This document shows positions 27,367 to 36,982 of a stretch of DNA of 64,000 nt, in pieces. Where the stretch lies: assembly GCA_014695345.1 (NCBI GenBank), contig JACJOC010000030.1, positions 1 to 64,000 on the forward strand. Reading direction: 5' to 3'. Numbering within the stretch: the first letter of the stretch is position 1; each line of letters starts with the position of its first letter. The notes under the pieces are model-generated. The model was not told the DNA's origin and did not search any database. It saw nothing but the letters and a program-made list of their open reading frames with translations. Both the position numbers and the translations under genes were made by a program. The DNA is from Cyanobacteria bacterium FACHB-471. GTDB lineage: Bacteria > Cyanobacteriota > Cyanobacteriia > Elainellales > Elainellaceae.

Positions 27367-27416
27367 GTTGTCAAAGAATATGATCAGGGCAATTCAGTTA
27401 CCTGCCGCCCAAACTC

Positions 27417-27526
27417 ATGAACATTGACCCCAATTTTTGGATTGGTTGCGTTGGGGCAGCCGCTCCAGAAGCTTTGAGGCTCTATAATCTGGATCGCAGC
27501 CCGTATTTCGCTGGTCGTGGGGCTAT
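27417..27526 (+). pseudogene. Probable frameshifted N-terminus of the following gene
   Basis: From ATG 27417 the sequence encodes MNIDPNFWIGCVGAAAPEA and on to LRLYNL, then continues out of frame to a stop near 27527. The following frame, open from 27488 without a normal start, reads SQPVFRWSWGYLIFS into the downstream protein. Restoring one base at CTGGATCGCAG (27489-27499) to give CTGCGATCGCAG joins the two as NLRSQPVF and recreates a HIP1 octamer. I infer a single-base deletion in the gene or in the assembly. Confidence 0.6.
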
Positions 27527-28171
27527 TTGATCTTTTCCATCCCTTTTTTGATCGTGGGCGGATTCATCGCCTGGGTGCTGGAGCCATCGACTCGATGGGC
27601 TGCCTTCTACTCTGGGTTAACTGCCCCGGTGCTGCTCACCACCGTCCTGAAGGACACCGCCAAGGCGCAAAAGGAATTGGAGGAAGTCGAGAAGGAACGA
27701 GATCAAATTCAGCGGGAGCGGGAAGAACTTCAGGCTAGTAATCAGGAGTTCAAGCAAACCATAGAGGAGCTGAAACAGAAGTTGGAGCGATCGCAGCAAG
27801 AGACGACTTTACCATCAGAACGCATTCCTCCAGTTCCTTTGCCACCATCAGTCAGTCCTTCGATTCCACCACTCCCCAGTCAAATACCTACTGAGCCTGT
27901 TCCATTAATATCCCCCCAGGCACCCCAGCGATCGCCCCGAAAAACATCGGCTTCATTCTCGTTTGCGGTTTCGATCCTGATTGGATTCCTCTCTATTCTG
28001 TTTATCAGACCTTTTATCCTAAACGAGCAGAACAGCAGTTACTCCACCGCTGAGCAACCCCAACCTGACTGGCAACCCATTATTTTGATTGTTGTTTTGG
28101 GAGCAGCGATCGCCCTCTTCTTCTATCTCAGACGCAATCGCTGGTTCAAGGAATTCCTCAAAGGAATATAG
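27527..28171 (+). CDS. Membrane protein with coiled coil, probably 5'-truncated by frameshift
   Basis: 214 residues if started at TTG 27527, with no good ribosome site. A membrane helix (about 3-18) and a further hydrophobic stretch near 27-42 lead into a long Glu/Lys/Gln coiled coil (KAQKELEEVEKERDQIQ to LKQKLERSQQET, about 45-92). A Pro-rich linker follows, then two membrane helices near 145-165 and 182-200. The probable true start is ATG 27417, in another frame (see the adjacent entry), giving about 250 residues. Function unknown. It may be a pseudogene, or expressed in shortened form. Confidence 0.65.
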   Translation: MIFSIPFLIVGGFIAWVLEPSTRWAAFYSGLTAPVLLTTVLKDTAKAQKELEEVEKERDQIQREREELQASNQEFKQTIEELKQKLERSQQETTLPSERIPPVPLPPSVSPSIPPLPSQIPTEPVPLISPQAPQRSPRKTSASFSFAVSILIGFLSILFIRPFILNEQNSSYSTAEQPQPDWQPIILIVVLGAAIALFFYLRRNRWFKEFLKGI

Positions 28172-28362
28172 GACTGCGGAATATGGAACTGCTCTCTTCT
28201 CTAATTGACTGACAAAAACTATTGCGTAGGTAGGGTGGAGCAAAGCGCAACCCAACGCTTGAGATTCACTGTGCGTACTACTAGCTGCTCAACTGCACGA
28301 TTGGAGCCTCGAAACCCCGATCTCTTCAACCTCCTGCCAAACCTTGTAGGGAACAGCGCCAA

Positions 28363-28389
28363 ATAAAAAAGCGGGCAAGATGCCCGCTT
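28363..28389 (-). terminator. Rho-independent terminator of typA
   Basis: A 9-bp perfect stem (AAGCGGGCA/TGCCCGCTT, loop AGA). Read leftward it is followed by TTTTTT, 22 bases past the typA stop codon. Confidence 0.88.
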
Positions 28390-28411
28390 CACAAAGTCTA
28401 TCGACTGATTT

Positions 28412-30202
28412 TTAGCGCTTCGCTAGCTTCTTAGACATCTTGCGCAGACGAATTGACTCTGGAGTGACTTCCAGCAGTTCATCGGGTCCGATGTATTCCA
28501 GCGCGCGTTCCAGGCTCATGTCAACCGGAGTCTGAAGCTGCACCAGTTCTTCACCGCCCGAGGCGCGGTGGTTAGTCAACTGTTTGGTTTTGCAAACGTT
28601 GATTTCCAGGTCTTGAGGACGGTTGTTCTCACCGATAATCATGCCTTTGTAGACCTTGGTTCCGGGTGAGATAAAGAATACGCCTCGATCCTCAGCGTTC
28701 TTCATGGCATAGAAGGTGGAAACGCCTTCCTCAAAGGAAATCAACACACCATTGCGACGAGTATCCACATCGCCAGAGAGCGGACGATAATCGAGGAAGC
28801 TGTGGCTCATGATGCCGTCACCACGAGTCAGACGCATAAATTCGCCCCGGAAGCCGATTAAGCCTCGCGCCGGGATGACAAACTCTAGCTGAGTGCGACC
28901 GTTGCCGCCCACCTGCATGTCCTGCATTTCGCCTCGACGCTGACCCAGACGCTCGATACAGCCGCCGACTCCATCTTCAGGAACGTCTAGCACAAGTAGC
29001 TCAAATGGCTCACAGGGCTGACCGTTGACCTCGCGGTAAATGACCTGTGGCTGAGAAACCTGGAACTCGTAGCCTTCTCGCCGCATGGTTTCGATCAAGA
29101 TGCCTAAGTGAAGTTCACCCCGACCCGCAACCGCAATTTTATCTGGAGAGTCGGTTTCTTCGACTCGCAGCGCAACGTTGGTTTCCAGTTCTCGGAAGAG
29201 GCGATCGCGCACCTGACGAGACGTAACGTAAGTTCCCTCTTGTCCCGCAAACGGCGAATCGTTCACTGAGAAAGTCATTTGCAGAGTTGGCTCATCCACT
29301 TTGATCAGCGGCAAAGCCTGTGGCTCATTCGGGCAGGTGATTGTTTCACCGATGTTGGCATTGGCAAACCCAGCGACCGCAACGATGTTGCCTGCCGAAG
29401 CCTCCTGCAATTCGATGCGCTTCAGTCCATCAAAGCCCAGCAGCTTCGTCACTTTTGCCTTGACGACTTCACCCGTTTCAGTCACGAGTGCCGCCTGCTG
29501 ACCTGCCTGGATGGTGCCGTTGTGAATTTTGCCGATGATGATTCGACCCAGATATTCTGAATAGTCCAGCGTCGTCACCTGAAGCTGCAAAGGCTTCGCT
29601 GGATCGCCAACCGGAGCGGGGACGTACTGCAAAATTGCCTCAAACATGGGCTGCATGTCTACGCCTTCTTCTTCCAGAGTGTTTTTGGCGTAGCCTTCTA
29701 GCCCAGAAGCAAACAGGTAAGGGAAATCGCACTGGTCGTCATCTGCACCCAACTCTAGGAACAGATCCAGCACTTTGTCGATCGCCCCATGCGGGTCAGC
29801 TTGGGGACGGTCAATTTTATTCACCACCACAATTGGGCGCAAGCCCTTTTCCAGAGCCTTTTTCAACACAAATCGGGTTTGAGGCATTGGGCCTTCGTTG
29901 GCATCCACAATTAGGATGCAGCCGTCTACCATGCCCAACACGCGCTCCACTTCGCCACCAAAGTCAGCGTGACCAGGGGTGTCTACAATGTTGATCAGCG
30001 TTTCCTTGAAACGAACGGCTGTATTTTTTGACAGAATGGTGATGCCCCGCTCCCGTTCCAGGGTGTTGGAGTCCATGACGCAGTCTGGAACCTCTTCCCC
30101 TTCGCGAAATGTGCCAGACTGCTTGAGCAGCGCATCAACTAGAGTTGTTTTGCCATGATCAACGTGAGCAATGATGGCGACATTGCGAATCGGCAGAGTC
30201 AT
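28412..30202 (-). CDS. typA: Ribosome-associated translational GTPase TypA/BipA
   Basis: EF-G-like GTPase that binds ribosomes and helps 50S assembly and stress adaptation. G1 AHVDHGKT is at residues 12-19, then [13 protein letters not shown] (switch I), [12 protein letters not shown] (G3) and NKIDRPQA (G4). The later domains II, III, V and the unique C-terminal domain are all present ([26 protein letters not shown]). 596 residues is the standard length. Start ATG 30202; monocistronic with its own terminator. Confidence 0.97.
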   Translation of the reverse strand: MTLPIRNVAIIAHVDHGKTTLVDALLKQSGTFREGEEVPDCVMDSNTLERERGITILSKNTAVRFKETLINIVDTPGHADFGGEVERVLGMVDGCILIVDANEGPMPQTRFVLKKALEKGLRPIVVVNKIDRPQADPHGAIDKVLDLFLELGADDDQCDFPYLFASGLEGYAKNTLEEEGVDMQPMFEAILQYVPAPVGDPAKPLQLQVTTLDYSEYLGRIIIGKIHNGTIQAGQQAALVTETGEVVKAKVTKLLGFDGLKRIELQEASAGNIVAVAGFANANIGETITCPNEPQALPLIKVDEPTLQMTFSVNDSPFAGQEGTYVTSRQVRDRLFRELETNVALRVEETDSPDKIAVAGRGELHLGILIETMRREGYEFQVSQPQVIYREVNGQPCEPFELLVLDVPEDGVGGCIERLGQRRGEMQDMQVGGNGRTQLEFVIPARGLIGFRGEFMRLTRGDGIMSHSFLDYRPLSGDVDTRRNGVLISFEEGVSTFYAMKNAEDRGVFFISPGTKVYKGMIIGENNRPQDLEINVCKTKQLTNHRASGGEELVQLQTPVDMSLERALEYIGPDELLEVTPESIRLRKMSKKLAKR

Positions 30203-30406
30203 AAGAGAATTCCAGAGAGATTGAATAAGAGATAAGCTGCGCTTAATAGCTTCTTAACAAAGTTTTCCTAGTCGATCGGGATCGGGTGCTGTAAAGAAGC
30301 CGTAATGATCTTATCTTAATATTTCTTGGAATAACTGAGTGAATTTAGGGGCGATCGCCTTTAGCCAATCCCACGATAATCTCGATTGGCATCTGCAACG
30401 AGCAAA

Positions 30407-30442
30407 CTTGGCTGTCAGAAGCAGGAGCTTGGCTGTCAGAAG
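30407..30442 (+). repeat. 15-bp direct repeat upstream of pyrR
   Basis: CTTGGCTGTCAGAAG occurs at 30407-30421 and again at 30428-30442, six bases apart, ending about 45 bases before the pyrR start. It could be a double protein-binding site or a simple slippage duplication. Confidence 0.5.
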
Positions 30443-30486
30443 ATTGCTAAAATAATCAGCCTTCCCAACTCCTAACCCCTGACCCC

Positions 30487-31026
30487 ATGCCCCCAGAAGT
30501 TGTTGAAATTCTCTCCGCCGACGAACTGCGTCGTACCCTGACTCGGCTAGCCTCTCAAATCGTTGAACGGGCTGGAGATTTGTCGAGACTCATGCTGTTA
30601 GGGATCCACACTAAAGGCGTACCACTTGCAGAAACGCTAGCTCGACAAATTGAAGTCCTGGAACAAGTGGAAGTTCCCGTTGGTGCAATAGATATTACCT
30701 TCTATCGGGATGACTTAGACACCATTGGAGTACGCACACCTGCAAAAACGGAGCTTCCCTTTGATTTGTCGGGCAAAACCGTTGTGTTAGTTGATGACGT
30801 GATCTTCAAAGGGCGAACCATTCGGGCGGCGTTAAATGCAGTAAACGATTACGGTAGACCAGAAGCAATTTGGCTGGCAGTACTGGTTGATCGCGGGCAT
30901 CGAGAGCTACCAATTCACCCTGATTTCACTGGAAAAAAATTGCCTACCGCCAAAGAAGAACAGGTGAAAGTTTATCTACAAGAAATTGATGGGCGCGATG
31001 CAGTGGAATTAATCACTCGCAGCTAA
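30487..31026 (+). CDS. pyrR: PyrR: pyrimidine regulator / uracil phosphoribosyltransferase
   Basis: Type I phosphoribosyltransferase fold with the PRPP-binding motif [13 protein letters not shown] at residues 99-111, and typical [10 protein letters not shown] and [13 protein letters not shown] segments. In Bacillus PyrR binds pyr mRNA and also makes UMP from uracil and PRPP. In cyanobacteria no pyr operon follows, so the salvage activity may be the main role. No pyrimidine gene is nearby here. ATG start; 179 residues is normal. Confidence 0.93.
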   Translation: MPPEVVEILSADELRRTLTRLASQIVERAGDLSRLMLLGIHTKGVPLAETLARQIEVLEQVEVPVGAIDITFYRDDLDTIGVRTPAKTELPFDLSGKTVVLVDDVIFKGRTIRAALNAVNDYGRPEAIWLAVLVDRGHRELPIHPDFTGKKLPTAKEEQVKVYLQEIDGRDAVELITRS

Positions 31027-31873
31027 TTACCGCTCGAATAGGTGAGTGTGAGAAGCTATCTCGTCTGTCTAAATTAACAAGATAATTGTTCCCAAAAAAC
31101 AAAAAGTTTTGGCAACCCGTTCACATCATTTTGTTGCCGAACGAATCATATCAATTAGTTAGACGAACGGAGCATCAACAAAGTTCCTGCTAACTCTAAA
31201 TATCACTCATTTTTGGCAATCCTTGACATTATTTACACGGGTAGAATATAACGTTAGACGTGTATAACGCATCTAACCTCTAAGGGTGAAATTGAATACC
31301 CATTCTTTCAATGCATCCGCCAGGTCTAGGCACAATCGTTTACCAACCAATACTTCTTGGTTAAACATGACTAATGCTCAATAGCTTTTGTGGAGATGGC
31401 ATGTATCACATCTTTGCAAGTTCAAAGATTGCTTGTCCAAGAAAGATTCGAGCAAATTCTAACCAGTCCTGTACTTGAGTTCTATACTCTGAACCCAAAC
31501 GGCGATTCTGCGAAAGTTTTCAGCACATTCATCACTCATCTATCAGTGGCTCCTGATGGGGAATCTACCTGAAATTAAGGTTTCAGGAGCCGGTGTTTTG
31601 CGTCTAATTCAGCTTTAGTGAGGGTGGAAATAAGGGAGGTGGCGATCGCCATTTCTCCTTACACTTCCAACACCTCCAGTTGTGTTCAGCCCATCTACCA
31701 GAAACAGTGCTGAACCCGATATTTCACGGCTAAGTCGCTGTGCTTTGTTGCAGCAGTCTGTAAAGACACATGTTTTGCAGATGTTTTGAGTACCGAACTT
31801 AACCCCGGTCGCTCAGCTTTAGCCTGCTCATTGCACAACATTCCAACAATCTAATCATCAATAGGAGCTCAAC
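31027..31873 (+). other. Long non-coding stretch upstream of the GH5 gene
   Basis: About 850 bases with no recognised gene. It holds a good promoter-like pair at 31223-31252, and an inverted repeat GGCTCCTGA/TCAGGAGCC at 31548-31591. A short rightward frame (31390-31572, GTG start, 60 codons) has no recognised product and no good ribosome site. If the promoter is used, the GH5 transcript has a leader of about 610 bases, or a separate short RNA ends near the inverted repeat. Confidence 0.5.
31223..31252 (+). promoter_or_regulatory. Candidate sigma-70-type promoter
   Basis: TTGACA (31223-31228) and TATAAC (31247-31252) with an 18-base spacer. It points at the GH5 gene, 620 bases downstream. 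TATAACG recurs 20 bases on, within a short repeat. Called by pattern only. Confidence 0.4.
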
Positions 31874-33553
31874 ATGCAATCCAGCAAAGGTTTTGGACAA
31901 AAGAACCAGCAACCTTTAGGAACTGCATCACCAGACATTACAGCATCCCCTTTGAGTACTCCAAAATACTCACCATCAATACACAGACAACGTTCCAGCG
32001 ATTCTTTGATGGCTTCTACGAGCCAAACCTCATCTCAAAGATTTGCTGCTGCTGCAACCACTCCAGCCGGTAGGTCAGACTCCTCAAATGACTTTAGGGT
32101 GGTTGGCACCAAAATCTATGACCCAAACGGACGTGAGTTTATTGCCAAAGGGGTCAACATTAACGGCCCAGGCTATGGATGGCCTGGCAAAACACCTGAA
32201 CAGGTAGACAACATTAAACGTTGGGGATTTAACTCAATTCGATTAAATGTTCGTCAGCTCGGTTTGGACAACAAACAAACCTATGCTGAAAACGGCACCA
32301 TTGATGCGATCGTCGAGAAATTCACCAGTCAGCGCATTGTGGTGATGATTGAACCGCACGAACGCACCGGGAAATGGTACAGCTCAGATGAATTGAACAA
32401 GCTGGTCAACTGGCATAAAGGATTAGCCAGCAAATACAAAGACAATCCCTATGTCTGGCTCAACGTTTCTAATGAACCTGGAGGCTCTGACAGCGGCAGC
32501 TCCAGCGCAGTGAGCAAATATGTACAGCAAAACACTACCGTGATCAAAGCAATTCGCTCTACTGGCTTTGATAACCCGATCGTCGTAGATGGTTGGTCTT
32601 GGGGGCAAGACAGCGGTTCCTGGAACAGTAGCCCGGTGAGTGAAAGCAAATCTGCCATTCTTTCTTTAGGACAAAAACTGTTATCTGTTGATCCGGACAA
32701 AAACACAGTTTTTTCCCTGCACACATACGACCAGTGGAAGACGAACACTCAAGCAAAAATGGATGATTTCATTGACCGAGTTCACGCCAAAGGACTTGCC
32801 CTGGTTGTGGGGGAATATGGTGCTGAAAACGGTAGCTCAGGCAGATTTAAGGAGACAGTGAGTGGTGTTTTGCCGGTTGTTCAAAAGCGAGAGGTGGGAC
32901 GCTTTGCCTGGGCTTGGCAGGGAGGCGATGCCTTTGACCTGACCACTGGTGGTGGGGGACACAAAGCTAACTTTAGTTCTAGTGGTTCAATGCCAGATAA
33001 TTTAAGCTGGTTTGGACAGCAGGTGTGGAAAGATGCTCGTCGCGCTGAGAGCCTACAGACGCGTCCTGGCAACACCCCTGCGCCTGCACCCCTGCCAACT
33101 CCTACACCAGTACCCAATCCAACACCTAGTCCAGTTCCCAGTCCTTCTCCATCAAGTAGCTTGCGCTATGAGGCTGAGAATATGTCCAAATCAGGCTACT
33201 CAGCTGAAAGCTTGTCTTCGGCTTCCGCTCAAAAACTAGTTAAACTAACCGGGACAAAAGGCAGCTTGAGCCAAACGTTTAAGGGCAGTTCTGGTACCTA
33301 TGACGTTGTGATGGGCTATTTCGACGAAAATGATGGTCGTTCTACCCTCAAGCTAGACTTTGCCGCAAAGGATTTTACTCTGAGCTTTGACCAGAATTTG
33401 TCTAGCAATAAAGCAAGCTCGTCTAGCTTTGTGCGACGTAATTTAGGTTCTGTGCAACTAAAGGAGGGAGAGACATTTAAGCTGGAAGGTATTCGAGATG
33501 GGGCTGAGTATGCTCGCTTTGACTATCTTGAGTTTGTCAAAAAGCCTGCCTGA
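31874..33553 (+). CDS. GH5 family glycanase (cellulase-like) with C-terminal carbohydrate-binding module
   Basis: Retaining glycoside hydrolase. The catalytic domain covers about residues 73-392, with acid/base Glu201 in VSNEPG, nucleophile Glu314 in VVGEYGAE and substrate-site HTY near 283-285. A Pro/Thr/Ser linker (about 398-430) leads to a beta-sandwich module (YEAENMSKSGY onward) of CBM35/CBM6 type. The N-terminal 70 residues are polar, Ser/Gln/Thr-rich, with no Sec signal peptide, which is odd for a polysaccharide-degrading enzyme. A ribosome site GGAG lies 8 bases before the ATG. Likely acts on beta-glucan or mannan, perhaps the cell's own matrix; substrate is inferred. Confidence 0.85.
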   Translation: MQSSKGFGQKNQQPLGTASPDITASPLSTPKYSPSIHRQRSSDSLMASTSQTSSQRFAAAATTPAGRSDSSNDFRVVGTKIYDPNGREFIAKGVNINGPGYGWPGKTPEQVDNIKRWGFNSIRLNVRQLGLDNKQTYAENGTIDAIVEKFTSQRIVVMIEPHERTGKWYSSDELNKLVNWHKGLASKYKDNPYVWLNVSNEPGGSDSGSSSAVSKYVQQNTTVIKAIRSTGFDNPIVVDGWSWGQDSGSWNSSPVSESKSAILSLGQKLLSVDPDKNTVFSLHTYDQWKTNTQAKMDDFIDRVHAKGLALVVGEYGAENGSSGRFKETVSGVLPVVQKREVGRFAWAWQGGDAFDLTTGGGGHKANFSSSGSMPDNLSWFGQQVWKDARRAESLQTRPGNTPAPAPLPTPTPVPNPTPSPVPSPSPSSSLRYEAENMSKSGYSAESLSSASAQKLVKLTGTKGSLSQTFKGSSGTYDVVMGYFDENDGRSTLKLDFAAKDFTLSFDQNLSSNKASSSSFVRRNLGSVQLKEGETFKLEGIRDGAEYARFDYLEFVKKPA

Positions 33554-33641
33554 AGCAGACTTCTCCTTGCCGATCAAAGCTCAACCTTGGTTTGCATAAG
33601 CTGATGCCAGCAGACTAAACATTCAGGGCATTTCAATGGGT

Positions 33642-33676
33642 GTAGGGACGTTTCGCGATTCGCGAAACGTCCCTAC
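33642..33676. repeat. REP-like palindrome
   Basis: A 16-bp perfect inverted repeat (GTAGGGACGTTTCGCG and its complement) around ATT. No T-run follows, so a simple terminator is less likely. The GTAGGGACGTTTCGCGAAAC type of palindrome is a common interspersed element in cyanobacterial genomes. Confidence 0.75.
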
Positions 33677-33837
33677 CCAAAGCCTATTGCGTTGTTAATA
33701 TGGGCGATCGCCACCGCTTGTGCCGCAAATTCTTTCGATTAGCTGTACCGTTAAGCAAAGTTATGCAAATTACTAAAAGTCATGGTGCCACTTTTTAGCA
33801 AAATATCAGTGGCATATTAGCGGCTGGTTCAAGCACT

Positions 33838-34941
33838 GTGAGTTCAACTATAAATTCTTCAATCAATCAAACAGCGAATCACAACGGAAACATCTTAGAG
33901 GATGCAGCTTTAACTCAGGGACGCAAAGCAGACCACTTAAGGGTTTGCCTGGAAGAGGATGTGCAGTTTCACCAAACTACGACTGGGCTAGAGCGCTATC
34001 GGTTTACTCACTGTTGTTTACCAGAGCTAGATCTGAATGAAATTGACCTGACAACTACTTTCTTAGGAAAGTCGCTGGGTGCGCCCCTACTGATCTCCTC
34101 CATGACGGGGGGAACTGAGTTAGCCCAACGGATTAACTACCGATTGGCAGAAGTGGCGCAGCATTACAAGCTGGCGATGGGAGTGGGGTCGCAACGAGTA
34201 GCGATCGAAAATCCGCAAGTGAAGCCAACCTTTGCGGTGCGATCGCTTGCCCCTGACATTCTCCTATTTGCCAATCTGGGAGCCGTTCAGCTCAACTACA
34301 GCTACGGTTTGGAGGAATGCCAGCGGGCGATCGACTGGCTAGAAGCCGATGCCTTGGTACTGCATCTCAATCCGCTTCAGGAGGCAGTCCAAACCAGTGG
34401 AGATACTAACTTTCGCGGACTGTTTGCCAAAATTGCGCAACTTTGTCAAAAGCTACCTGTGCCTGTGATTGCGAAAGAAGTCGGCAACGGCATCTCGGCA
34501 AAAATGGCAGAAAGATTGATTGATGCAGGGATTAGTGCAATTGATGTAGCCGGAGCCGGAGGAACATCCTGGGCAAAGGTGGAAAGTGAGCGGGCAAAGG
34601 ATGCTCAGCAGCGACGACTAGGAGAAACATTCGCCAATTGGGGACTGCCAACGGCAGAGTGCATTGTTGGAATTCGGGCGATCGCCCCCACCATTCCCTT
34701 GATTGCCTCTGGCGGATTGCGGAATGGACTGGATGCAGCTAAGGCGATCGCCCTTGGAGCAGACTTAGCTGGGCTAGCCCTGCCTTTTTTGCAAGCCGCC
34801 TCAGAATCAGAAGATGCACTGCATGAGCTAGTCAAGCTGTTAATTGCAGAACTTACTACCGTTCTCTTTTGCACAGGCAATTCTACAGTGAGAGATTTAG
34901 GGAATCCTGGTGTTCTGCAAAGTTTGGGAATGAGGGTTTAG
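33838..34941 (+). CDS. fni: Type 2 isopentenyl-diphosphate delta-isomerase (FMN-dependent)
   Basis: Interconverts IPP and DMAPP for carotenoids, phytol and quinone chains, using reduced FMN. Family blocks are present: [51 protein letters not shown] and [20 protein letters not shown]. The start is GTG at 33838; the N-terminal 25 residues before RKADHL are Asn/Ser-rich and vary in the family, so the exact start is uncertain. 367 residues is slightly long. Monocistronic. Confidence 0.93.
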   Translation: MSSTINSSINQTANHNGNILEDAALTQGRKADHLRVCLEEDVQFHQTTTGLERYRFTHCCLPELDLNEIDLTTTFLGKSLGAPLLISSMTGGTELAQRINYRLAEVAQHYKLAMGVGSQRVAIENPQVKPTFAVRSLAPDILLFANLGAVQLNYSYGLEECQRAIDWLEADALVLHLNPLQEAVQTSGDTNFRGLFAKIAQLCQKLPVPVIAKEVGNGISAKMAERLIDAGISAIDVAGAGGTSWAKVESERAKDAQQRRLGETFANWGLPTAECIVGIRAIAPTIPLIASGGLRNGLDAAKAIALGADLAGLALPFLQAASESEDALHELVKLLIAELTTVLFCTGNSTVRDLGNPGVLQSLGMRV

Positions 34942-35139
34942 GTTTGGAGGTTAGGGAATTTAGTTGAATTTCCAACAGTTCTAAATCCAAACTCTAAACT
35001 AGATCTAGCCTCAATTCCGTTTTGGTTGACTACCCTCCATGGAGACGTGATGGAATTGCGTTTGTAGTAACCCTCAAATACCCATCAAAATTCCAACTCC
35101 ACAATCCCCAACCCCTAATCCCTAATTCCAACTCCCCTC

Positions 35140-36975
35140 ATGCGCGACTTTCTCAAATACACTTTTGCTAGTTTCGTTGGACTAATTCTGTTTGTGACGC
35201 TGGGACTTGGAGGACTCCTATTTATCATCAGTGCGATCGCCACTGCCTCTCGAAGTGCTGGACCGACTGTAGAAAAAGATTCCATCTTAGTTCTCGACCT
35301 GTCTACGGAGATCACAGATTCCAGCCCGGTTTCTGATGCCAACACGGTTATTCAAGGGGTTTTATCAGACGGTACTCCAGAAACGGTGTCACTCCGCAAT
35401 GTTTTGAATGCGTTGGAGAAGGCTGCTACAGATGACCGCATCGTCGGACTATATCTTACGGGCAATGTGAATGCCACTGGGCTTGGCTCTGGGTTCGCCA
35501 CATTGCGAGAAGTGCGAGAGGCACTGCAAACATTTCACGAGTCTGGAAAACCAATTTTTGCCTATTCAGAAGCTTGGGCAGAACAAGACTATTATCTTGG
35601 CTCTGTAGCAGATACGGTTGCCCTTAGTCCCAGTGGACTGATGGAGCTAAACGGGTTCAGGGCAGAAACTACATTTTTTGCAGGAGCTTTGGAAAAATAC
35701 GGTGTTGGCATTCAGGTCTTGCGCGTGGGGCGCTATAAGTCGGCAGTGGAGCCGTTTATCCGCACTAGCAGAAGCCCTGAAGAGCGGGAACAAACCCAAC
35801 AACTGCTGGCTGATTTGTGGAGTGAGTTTCTTGCTGCTACCTCCGAAAGTCAGGGAATTACTTCTCAACAGCTTCAGGCGATCGCCAACAATCAAGGGCT
35901 ACTGCTAGCCGATGAGGCTCAAGAGGCAGGCTTGGTTGACCGGGTCAGCTATTTCGATGAAATTGTGACAGAGTTACGAAAACTAACGGGTGAATCAGAG
36001 GGAGAAGGGGAAGGGGAAGGAGAAACATTCCGCCACATTGCTCTACCCACTTATGCTGATGTGCTTGCGGCCGACGAGGATGCTGGAGGCGACAACCAAG
36101 TGGCGCTTGTAGTTGCAGAGGGCGATATCGTCAGCGGTGAAGGGAGTGCAGGTCAGGTGGGGGGCGATCGCCTTTCCAGACAGCTTCGAGAACTGCGTAA
36201 AGACGACGAAGTAAAAGCGATCGTATTGCGGATTAACAGTCCGGGTGGAAGTGCCACTGCCTCTGAACAGATTGCGCGAGAAGTATTTTTGGCGCAAGAA
36301 GCAAAACCCGTCATTGTCTCAATGGGTAGCTTTGCTGCCTCTGGTGGCTACATGATTGCTACCTATGGCGGTCAAATTTTTGCCTCACCCAATACGATTA
36401 CCGGCTCGATCGGCGTGTTCGGACTATTGCCTAACGTGCAGGAACTTGCTAACCAAAACGGTATCACCTGGGACGTAGTGAAGACCGGACAGTATGCCGA
36501 TTACGAGACGATCGCCCGTCCTAAAACAGAAGCAGAACTGGCGATCGGGCAGCAAATTGTCGATCGGCTCTACGATCGCTTCCTCGACAAAATTGAAGAA
36601 TCTCGTCCCATTCCTCGACAGCAGCTTGCCGAAATTGCTCAGGGACGAGTCTGGTCTGGTGTTGCCGCAGAGCGGTTAGGACTGGTAGATGAATTGGGTG
36701 GGCTAGATGCCGCAATTCAGGCGGCCGTTGAAGAAGCCGACTTGGGAGATGACTGGCGGCTAGAGGAATATCCCAAATATCCCAGCTTTGGCGAGCAATT
36801 CTTTGGTCAACTGTTCAGCAGTCGAATCAACGACCAGATAACCCGTGCTGCAACACCAAGCGACCCGCTTTCTCTAGAACTTCAAAAGCTAAGAGCCGAC
36901 CTGGAAACCCTAAAAGCGCTCAACGATCCGCTAGGAGCGTACATGCGTCTGCCGTTTTTACCAAGGGTGAACTGA
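35140..36975 (+). CDS. sppA: Signal peptide peptidase SppA (67K type)
   Basis: Membrane-bound serine protease with Ser-Lys dyad that degrades cleaved signal peptides; cyanobacterial SppA also affects light acclimation. One N-terminal membrane helix (about 12-33) is followed by two tandem S49 domains. The catalytic Lys200 is in GRYKSAVEPF in the N-terminal domain and Ser401 in GSFAASGGYMIA in the C-terminal domain. The linker carries a Gly-Glu run (GEGEGEGE, near 288-295) encoded by a GGAGAA-like hexamer repeat. 611 residues is normal for the two-domain form. Ends 7 bases from a convergent regulator gene. Confidence 0.95.
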   Translation: MRDFLKYTFASFVGLILFVTLGLGGLLFIISAIATASRSAGPTVEKDSILVLDLSTEITDSSPVSDANTVIQGVLSDGTPETVSLRNVLNALEKAATDDRIVGLYLTGNVNATGLGSGFATLREVREALQTFHESGKPIFAYSEAWAEQDYYLGSVADTVALSPSGLMELNGFRAETTFFAGALEKYGVGIQVLRVGRYKSAVEPFIRTSRSPEEREQTQQLLADLWSEFLAATSESQGITSQQLQAIANNQGLLLADEAQEAGLVDRVSYFDEIVTELRKLTGESEGEGEGEGETFRHIALPTYADVLAADEDAGGDNQVALVVAEGDIVSGEGSAGQVGGDRLSRQLRELRKDDEVKAIVLRINSPGGSATASEQIAREVFLAQEAKPVIVSMGSFAASGGYMIATYGGQIFASPNTITGSIGVFGLLPNVQELANQNGITWDVVKTGQYADYETIARPKTEAELAIGQQIVDRLYDRFLDKIEESRPIPRQQLAEIAQGRVWSGVAAERLGLVDELGGLDAAIQAAVEEADLGDDWRLEEYPKYPSFGEQFFGQLFSSRINDQITRAATPSDPLSLELQKLRADLETLKALNDPLGAYMRLPFLPRVN

Positions 36976-36982
36976 TGAGGGG

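Larger units (their letters stand above)
27171..27367 (+). repeat. Two tandem copies of a terminator-bearing element
   Basis: Copy 1 (27171-27245) and copy 2 (27278-27367) share GGGAACCATAA, then CT-ACGTTTT, GAT-TGTCAT, and end with a hairpin starting GACCTGGCAGC and a T-run. Copy 2 carries about 15 extra bases in the middle. The shared leader plus terminator resembles a duplicated small RNA gene. Alternatively only the terminator of the upstream phosphoesterase gene was duplicated. Confidence 0.65.

Noticed and set aside
31390-31572. 60-codon rightward frame upstream of the GH5 gene
   Set aside because: GTG start without a proper ribosome site, no recognised product; kept only as a note in the intergenic entry.
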